From contig PJAB01000822.1 in the NCBI GenBank assembly GCA_002887195.1, forward strand, positions 1-20,224: a stretch of 20,224 bases of DNA, written 5' to 3'. The stretch comes from Chrysochromulina parva (lineage: Eukaryota > Haptophyta > Prymnesiales > Chrysochromulinaceae). Numbering within the stretch: the first letter of the stretch is position 1; the number at the start of each line of letters is the position of its first letter. The position numbers were made by a program, and so were the translations under genes. The notes beneath the pieces were generated by a model. It saw only the letters and a list, made by a program, of their open reading frames with translations, did not search any database and was not told where the DNA came from. Positions 1-5,379 of this stretch are shown here, piece by piece.

Positions 1-420
1 CGCGGCAAGCCGCGCAGATGCCTTCAGGATAGCATCTCCACTAACCGTGGCACTCGCGTGCGCCACCACCCTCGTCCTCGTCCGACGGCGAGAAGCCGCT
101 TCTCATCACGCAGTGGCAGCAGACCGTCGGGGCGGCGCCGGCGCGCTCGCGGTGCCCGCCTGGCCCTCCATGGCCCGGCCTGGCGCGAGGGCGCGCGCGC
201 ATGGACCCATCAGGAATCCCAGGGATTGACATACGAAAACAGGGCGTTTTCTGCCCAAATGAACCCCTCCCCGGTTTACCGCGAAATAAACGAAAACGTG
301 ATTTTTGTCACATACTTTTGAGACCACGCCTCACCCGGCCCTCAAAATTAGTGTAAGCCCACACAAGGCCTGCTGAATGTACTAACATGCTCGTTACCTT
401 GACTTGACTTACAGGCTCGC
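1..420. other. Left-edge region without a convincing gene
   Basis: Short overlapping frames exist on both strands in the first 330 bases, but none resembles a known family and all are Arg/Ala/Pro-rich, as expected from GC-rich non-coding DNA. From about 230 to 420 the composition becomes less GC-rich. This stretch probably holds the 5' region or promoter of the first plus-strand gene. A CAG at about 412-414, in a TTACAG context, could be a splice acceptor just before the ATG at 421, which would place an upstream 5'-UTR exon here. No function can be assigned. Confidence 0.4.
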
Positions 421-492
421 ATGCATCTTCGACGATCGATGAAATTTCCAAATTTCTTTTGCGAGCTCGCACGGTCGCTGAAAAAGACCGTC

Positions 493-1265
493 ATGGGCAT
501 GGCAGGCCGCTCGAGACGAAAGAAAAAGGGGGCCAAGGGAGCCACGAAAGAAGGGGGTCAATCCAGCGTGGAGCCGGGCGCGCCAGCCCAGTTGGCAACG
601 TCTTCGGTCGAGAAGAAGCAGGTGTGCGTGCGCTCTGTAGCACACACTGCACCGTGGGACCAACGCGCCCTCGCGCCGCCTCACGAACTCGTGCGCCGAG
701 TACGTTCCACATCGCTCACCAGCTTAGCAAACGTGCTGTTGATGCTGTGCTGCTCGCCTGCTCCCTCTCTCTCACTGCCCCCCCTCTCTCTCTCTCTCTC
801 TCGTCCGCTATTCACATTTCTACTCGTTTGGCCAAAAAGATCACGATCCGTGTAAAATTTGTGGCTCCGAACAATTGCTACACGCCATGGATCCTCAAAG
901 CGGCCGAGAATCAGACATATCCGGAAGGTCACCCGCTCATCCTCGATCAGTCCACAACTGTCCAGGAGATGATCGCCGCGATCGTGGCTAGCTACAAGGA
1001 ATTTGATGTCGCCCAGGAGGCGTATGACAAGGTCCAGACACCGTGGGCTATTGCGAAGGACCGGAGCACCAAACAACTGGTCAACAAGCCGTGCGGGTGG
1101 GTCAAGAATCCGCGCAATGTTGTTTGCTTCTTCAAGAGCAGACCCGTGCCGGTCACCAAAAAGATGATCAGCCAGCTTGACGCTAAGCCGATGGAGGTGC
1201 CACTTACGCTTCAAGACTTGAGCATCGCTGACCAGGATGTGGTGATGTGGCAAGAACGAAGTTGA
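493..1265 (+). CDS. Two-exon protein with a probable ubiquitin-like (beta-grasp) C-terminal domain
   Basis: The model is join(493..621, 840..1265), 184 residues, with a phase-0 intron of 218 bp. The donor is CAG|GTGTGC. The intron ends in a long CT-rich tract and AAAAAG|ATC. Exon 1 encodes a basic, Lys/Arg-rich segment ending ATSSVEKKQ. Exon 2 encodes 141 residues opening ITIRVKF and closing with the pattern LTLQDLSIADQDVVMW. That pattern (a beta strand, a helix after 'LDQSTTVQEMI', and a final 'L-x-D-L-x-I-x-D-x-D-V-V') recalls ubiquitin-like folds; this is inference and no family is recognised. The start is uncertain: in-frame ATGs lie at 421, 439, 493 and 499. The last (GGCATGGCA) most resembles the start context of the next gene. 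The end of exon 1 and the start of the intron are duplicated in that next gene. Confidence 0.6.
622..839 (+). other. Intron 1 of the beta-grasp protein gene, with CT repeat
   Basis: This is a GT-AG intron in phase 0. Its first ~100 bases resemble the start of the intron of the downstream STPGR gene. Its 3' part is a pyrimidine tract with a (CT)n run at about 764-802, followed by about 36 bases to the acceptor AG at 838-839. Reading through in the exon 1 frame would give an unrelated Ser/Leu-rich peptide, whereas splicing joins two frames cleanly. Confidence 0.6.
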
Positions 1266-1423
1266 GGAACCGTCTTGCCACAGAATCGTGTTCTGTGCGG
1301 GTGTCTTGAAAACCTTCCTAACGTTTTTTTGGCATGCATGGCAAAGACCGAAGCCCCAATTGAACTTCTGTGAAACGCGTCCCCAATTTGACAAGACGCG
1401 GGCTGCGAGTGAGCGAAAGTGGC

Positions 1424-2381
1424 ATGGCCACCACGACTGCCACAGGCGCGGGTATGAGCTCGACGGGGACTGGAAAGGCATCGCGCAAACATTCACCGGG
1501 CAAGAAACAAGGGACGGGCTTCCTCGCCAACTCGAAGCGCGAGATGCGCATCGATTACCTCGGCGAGGCCACGCCTGGTCCGGGCTCGTACCTGCCTGCG
1601 TCAACATTTGGCAAGCACGACAAGTCTTTGAGCAAGATGTCGAAGGTGCAGAGCTCTGCTTTCAGGTCAGGTTCGTCACAGCGACCAAAGAGCAGACCCA
1701 GTGAAGTACCCGGCCCGGGCGCGCACAGCCCAAACCACTTGGCAACGTCTTCGGAGAAGAAGAAGGTGCGCGCGCACCGCACTGTACGTCCGTACCGCAC
1801 GCGCCGCCTCACGCGCTCGTGCCCACGAGTACGTTCTAGACCGTTCATTGGCATAGCACGTGCTGTACACCTGCTGCTGCGGCGGCTACGCTTCTGAAGC
1901 GCTTCTACGCTTCTGCAGCTGAGTGCTGTCATGCTGCTGCTGCTGCTTAGCTGTGCAGTGCTCGAGTGTTAGCTCTAGTGCTGCCTTCCCTCTCTCTTCC
2001 TCTCACACACAGTGCTTTCTCCCTCGTACGGCCACACAGACCAACCCGGGCAGTTCGATGAAATCCAAGGGCGAGCGCTTCGCAAAAAGCAAGAGTGCAA
2101 AGGCTACAGCCAGCGAGCCGGGGCCGGGGGAGTACGATTCGCATACGCACAAGACCATCCAGACCTTCCTCACAGACTCACACAAGAAAATGAATCGCCA
2201 GAACCCGGGATTTGGCGCCTCGTCAGCCGCGCACGTGCTTCCGTACGAGGTCGAGATCGCCAACGACCTAAAGCCGTACGTCAAGCATGCAAGTCCCCAC
2301 GCGGTTACGGGCGGCTACCAGAGCGGTGGCTCTTTCTCCAACGGGGTCTCCTCATCAGCAAAGAAGGAACACGACCCGTAA
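1424..2381 (+). CDS. STPGR (sperm-tail PG-rich repeat / SHIPPO-like) protein, ciliary microtubule-associated
   Basis: Exon 1 is 1424..1765 (114 codons, phase 0) with donor AAG|GTGCGC. Exon 2 starts at 2013 (CACACACAG|TGC) or 2040 (CCACACAG|ACC); both keep the frame, giving 235 or 226 residues. Three STPGR signatures are visible: TPGPGSYLP, VPGPGAHSP and EPGPGEYDS, spaced about 40 to 60 residues apart. The spacers are rich in Ser, Lys and aromatic residues, as usual for this family. STPGR proteins (ODF3/SHIPPO1 and relatives) associate with axonemal or other stable microtubules. The second copy has His for the usual Tyr. The start ATG at 1424 has a good context (GGCATGGCC) and no closer ATG lies upstream. 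The C-terminus is Ser/Gly-rich. A second probable ciliary gene (CFAP97) lies 15 kb away in the same window. Confidence 0.8.
1766..2012 (+). other. Intron 1 of the STPGR gene
   Basis: This is a GT-AG phase-0 intron of 247 bp, or 274 bp if the second AG at 2038-2039 is used. It contains a short CTG run near 1931-1948 and a strong pyrimidine tract (CTCTCTCTTCCTCTC) before the acceptor. Its first ~90 bases are homologous to the first ~100 bases of the intron at 622-839. Confidence 0.65.
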
Positions 2382-2611
2382 TGCTGATGGCAATCAACGA
2401 TCTTATCCAAACAGTCAACGGGTATCAACCCCACCGAAGGATGCCCCGTGATTGTACAGCGATTGCGTTTTTATTACGTTGCTCAGCCCCAATGTGTGAT
2501 AAGGATGCCCCTTGATTCGATGTGCGTTGAGAGTGCGGGAGCCAACACGTGACACGAAAGTGAGACGGCAGTCGTCCAGTGGGGGGGGACGGCCATGGGG
2601 ACGGCACGGTG

Positions 2612-2662
2612 TCTATAGTGGGCGGTGGGCCCCTATAGTCTATAGTAAATATAGTCTATAGT
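2612..2662. repeat. CTATAG hexamer cluster
   Basis: The palindromic hexamer CTATAG occurs at 2613-2618, 2633-2638, 2640-2645 and 2656-2661, mostly as TCTATAGT, with a degenerate AATATAGT copy between the last two. It lies in the spacer after the STPGR gene, next to a G-run (2580-2588). It may be a small regulatory cluster or simple-sequence drift. Confidence 0.5.
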
Positions 2663-2762
2663 GCGACGGCGCGGAGACGGGAGACCACGGCATACACGAC
2701 ACTTTCAGCTATTGACGCAATCAGCGGGTAAGAGGATTCCGGGGTGCGTGTGGGGCGTGGGC

Positions 2763-2773
2763 AAAATATAAAT
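2763..2773 (+). promoter_or_regulatory. Candidate TATA box
   Basis: AAAATATAAAT stands out in GC-rich surroundings, with C-rich sequence following. It lies about 90 bases before the ATG at 2859, a plausible distance for a core promoter plus short 5' UTR. No transcript evidence is available. Confidence 0.4.
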
Positions 2774-2858
2774 CCCACCCCTACCCCCTTTTGGGTAGAA
2801 TCGAGTCGTGTCGCGGTCCGGTGTCCGCGTGTGAGTCCCACACGAGCTCTCGCCTGTC

Positions 2859-3347
2859 ATGGATTTCCTGTGCGCCAGAGTTTTGACTCCACGCGCCAGT
2901 GAGACCGCCGGGAGCGTCGGCGTGCTCGCTAGCGTCTACGGTATCTCTAGCCGCATGCGCGATCTCCGGGACTCCGGCATGTACTCTTGTCTGTCTCCGT
3001 CAACCGCGTATCTAGGCGGGGTGTCTCTACCGTCCGGCCTGTCTCCCGTGTCCCGTCGGGGTGCACCACACTCACGTCGCTGCACCCCGCCGGCCGCTGG
3101 CGCGCGGATAACCACGTCGATGACGATCGCACGTCGTGCGGCAATCGCATTCTACTGTCTTCTCGAGTGCCTGTGCTGGAGCGAGATGAGCGCCGCCCCG
3201 GGCGCCGCGGGTCGGGCTCGGGCGTTTTCGCATTTCGGTATTCGGAGCCGCCGACCGCGGCGAGCCGAGTCGGCCCGCGCGGTCGCGGGGGCCGGCGCCG
3301 GCGGGGACTTCACACGTACAACAATCTTGATTCTTGAATGCATCTAG
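2859..3347 (+). CDS. Doubtful ORF, 162 residues, no recognised family
   Basis: This open frame starts with ATG in a good context (GTCATGGAT) about 90 bases after a TATA-like element and ends at TAG 3345-3347. The product is rich in Ser, Arg, Ala and Gly with no visible domain, signal peptide or membrane segment. A second frame (2987-3337) is open over the same DNA, and the composition is what GC-rich non-coding DNA would give. The promoter-like element is the only reason to list it. It may instead be a non-coding transcript. Confidence 0.2.
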   Translation: MDFLCARVLTPRASETAGSVGVLASVYGISSRMRDLRDSGMYSCLSPSTAYLGGVSLPSGLSPVSRRGAPHSRRCTPPAAGARITTSMTIARRAAIAFYCLLECLCWSEMSAAPGAAGRARAFSHFGIRSRRPRRAESARAVAGAGAGGDFTRTTILILECI

Positions 3348-3783
3348 AATCTACCCGGCGGAATGGGCTGGGAGGGGCGCGGGCGCGGGGCGGCGGGCCG
3401 GCGGACGACGCGGACCGCCGGCTCGGGTCGTATCTAGAGTAGGAGGTGTAACGTAATAGGAGGTGCCCTAATCGTCCGCACGCCACGGCCCAAGCGGACC
3501 GCGGGCTCCGGGACGCGTCCGGTGAAACGCAAACGCGAGTGGCCGTCATGCTCGATGCTCATGGATGGGTCACGTGCCGCTCTCGTGTCTCGGCTCACAC
3601 AAATGACAAACATGCTCGGGCGCTGCTGCATGTGCGACCCGTTTCACAACGCTGCGCCATGGCATGGACCTGAATTCACAGCGTCCGAACGCTCACATGT
3701 TGGCGAATCCTGGACACGCGCATATTGCATGCCTCTTCCGCTGCCATCCGCACATGCTTCAGTACACGCCACAGCATACGCGC
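3348..3783. other. Intergenic region, no gene seen
   Basis: A very GC-rich block (about 3370-3425) is bracketed by similar motifs, CATCTAGAATCTACC and GTATCTAGAGTAGG. It is followed by more balanced sequence up to the minus-strand gene that ends at 3784. Open frames here are short or run antisense to that gene. The region probably contains the 3' end of the minus-strand transcript. Confidence 0.4.
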
Positions 3784-4065
3784 TTATTGGTCCACCTTGG
3801 GCCGCGGAAACCAGAACGGATGCTGAACATTCTCATCGCCGAAGCGCGCCTTGAGGCGTGGCAGCACCTCATGCAGGAAGCGCTTGCCGTCAGAGCCTCG
3901 CAGGTCTCGTGCCGTGTTGCAGTTGGGGTTGAGCACGAGGTAGTAATAGTCTATCAGGTCCTCGTCGCCTTCCTTGGGTTCGAGGCCTGTTTTCGAGCGC
4001 GAGTATGCGTTGCCTGCCGCAAATTCAATCGGCGAGATAAGTGAGGCGGAGGCAAATCGGCTCAT
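3784..4065 (-). CDS. Small protein, 93 residues, possibly of the L51/S25/CI-B8 (mitoribosome / complex I) family
   Basis: The minus-strand frame from ATG 4063-4065 to TAA 3784-3786 has normal protein composition, unlike neighbouring shadow frames. It opens MSRFASASLISP and ends PFWFPRPKVDQ. The segment GSDGKRFLHEVLPRLKARF followed by QHPFW resembles the 'GSxGxRxFLExxLPxLKxxNP ... HP' pattern of the thioredoxin-like L51/S25/CI-B8 domain of mitochondrial ribosomal proteins and NDUFA2. That assignment is tentative and from pattern memory only. The frame stays open upstream to 4215, so an upstream exon is possible; CGCGCAG at 4080-4086 (read on the minus strand) could act as an acceptor. The gene is divergent from the ankyrin gene at 4322, and they share about 256 bases of promoter space. 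Confidence 0.6.
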   Translation of the reverse strand: MSRFASASLISPIEFAAGNAYSRSKTGLEPKEGDEDLIDYYYLVLNPNCNTARDLRGSDGKRFLHEVLPRLKARFGDENVQHPFWFPRPKVDQ

Positions 4066-4321
4066 GCCCCTCGTTCGCTCGCTGCGCGCGCAGGTGGCTG
4101 TGTGAAGCCAGAGTCCACGAAGCGTCCACCAAAACTTGCCTATACCTGCAAGTTTCCGAGAGTGTGCACCCCTGTTTGAACGGCCACCCTGGCACAAGTT
4201 TTGCGGCCACTTCATCCGTCACACGCCCTGAACCACCACTGGTATGGCCGCGTCGCGCCGAACCTGATTCGGTAGCTGACCTTTTACCTCTGCCGAGTAA
4301 AGGCCTTATCGTCCCGGCCAT
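4066..4321. promoter_or_regulatory. Shared divergent promoter region
   Basis: These 256 bases separate the minus-strand small protein gene from the plus-strand ankyrin gene and must hold both 5' regions. No clear TATA box is visible. A frame on the minus strand (to 4321) is open but unlike any family. Confidence 0.4.
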
Positions 4322-5208
4322 ATGCGCTCTGCGTCTCCGGCGCGGTCACCGGCTGCGTCGGCAGCGCCGCACACGCTGGCCTCGTCATGCCGCCGCAGCA
4401 CGATCCCGCAGCCGTCCCGCCGCAGCATCACCCCGCAGCCGAGCAGCCGTGCGGCTCCAAAGCTGCCGGCTCTGGTCACTCCGACCCGGCCTGCCAGTCC
4501 ACCTGCCACTGCGGCCCTGTACGAGGACGCGCGTGCCCACGCGGAGGCGGTGAAGAAGCTCTTCGACGCTGTGCTCGAATCTGTGCGTAATGGCAACGAC
4601 GAGGCGATCTCTACTATCCTTCAAGAGGGCCTCGTCGATGTGGATGCGAAGGACGTGGAGGGTAAGACCTCGCTCATCATCGCGTGCCGGGACAATCGAC
4701 CCACAACTGCCAAGCTGCTCCTTTCGCACAATGCGGATCCTAACGCCAAGACACGCCTCGGGGCCACCGCGCTCGTCGCCGCCGCGACGCATGGCCACGT
4801 TGGTAAGCGGCCAAGCTCTCTGCACGCCTGTACGCACACGTGCACACGCTGCGCTTTGATTTTCCTGACGCTTTTCGCCGGGTGCGCGTGCGCGCAGGCA
4901 TCGTAAAGTTGCTGTTGGCCGCAAACGCGGATCGTAATGTAGCATGCGATGGCATGCGGCCAATCGATCTTGCGCGACGCCAGAACAAGCCGGAAGTCGT
5001 CGCGCTCCTGCTGGCCGAAAAGGAGCCTGCCTGGGGCAGCGGCAAGCCGCGTAATACTCCGGCGGGCGAGACAGGCATCTCGTATCTGGCAATCAAGGCG
5101 TCCAAGGCAGGGGAGCCGGAGAGCGACAAGGCGACCCAGGACCCCTGGGAGGCGAAGAAGAAAGAGCATCGCGCGCGTCTTCTTGAGCTCAAGGATCTTA
5201 AGAAGTAG
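4322..5208 (+). CDS. Ankyrin-repeat protein, two exons, 263 residues
   Basis: The model is join(4322..4802, 4898..5208), with a 95-bp phase-1 intron (TTG|GTAAGC ... CGCGCAG|GCATCG). Splicing restores the ankyrin motif ATHGHV-GIVKLLLAANAD exactly across the junction, which strongly supports the model. Residues 1-65 are a Ser/Pro/Arg-rich tail containing two copies of SRRS(T/I)xPQPS. Residues ~75-215 form about four ankyrin units: one around AVRNGNDEAISTILQ-like sequence, then GKTSLIIACRDNRPTTAKLLLSH, GATALVAAATHGHVGIVKLLL, and MRPIDLARRQNKPEVVALLL. The C-terminal 50 residues are Lys/Glu-rich and probably helical. Ankyrin arrays bind proteins; no catalytic domain is present and the partner is unknown. 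The ATG at 4322 is the first in frame. Confidence 0.85.
4803..4897 (+). other. Intron of the ankyrin gene
   Basis: This is a 95-bp GT-AG intron in phase 1 (GTAAGC ... GTGCGCGCAG). It is short and free of tandem repeats, and the downstream exon starts GC rather than GT, unlike the introns of the next two genes. Confidence 0.8.
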
Positions 5209-5379
5209 TCACTTAGATCACATAGGCCCGTGTGCACGCATACGGTGTAGGATTCGTGAATTGAGCGGGAAGCCAATCAAGTCTGCAAGTCTGTGAAGTT
5301 CGTGTCCGCCGGGACTTGGACGAACTCGGGAGGCCGACAGCAATAGCCGAGGCCGCTATTGCCGTTCGCCCTCACCATC

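Noticed and set aside
681..1607. 308-residue minus-strand open frame
   Set aside because: It overlaps two well-supported plus-strand genes, crosses their introns and exons alike, and resembles no family; it is a shadow of GC-rich coding sequence.
3664..4044. 126-residue plus-strand frame
   Set aside because: Antisense to the small minus-strand gene, whose frame has better protein-like composition and a possible family match.
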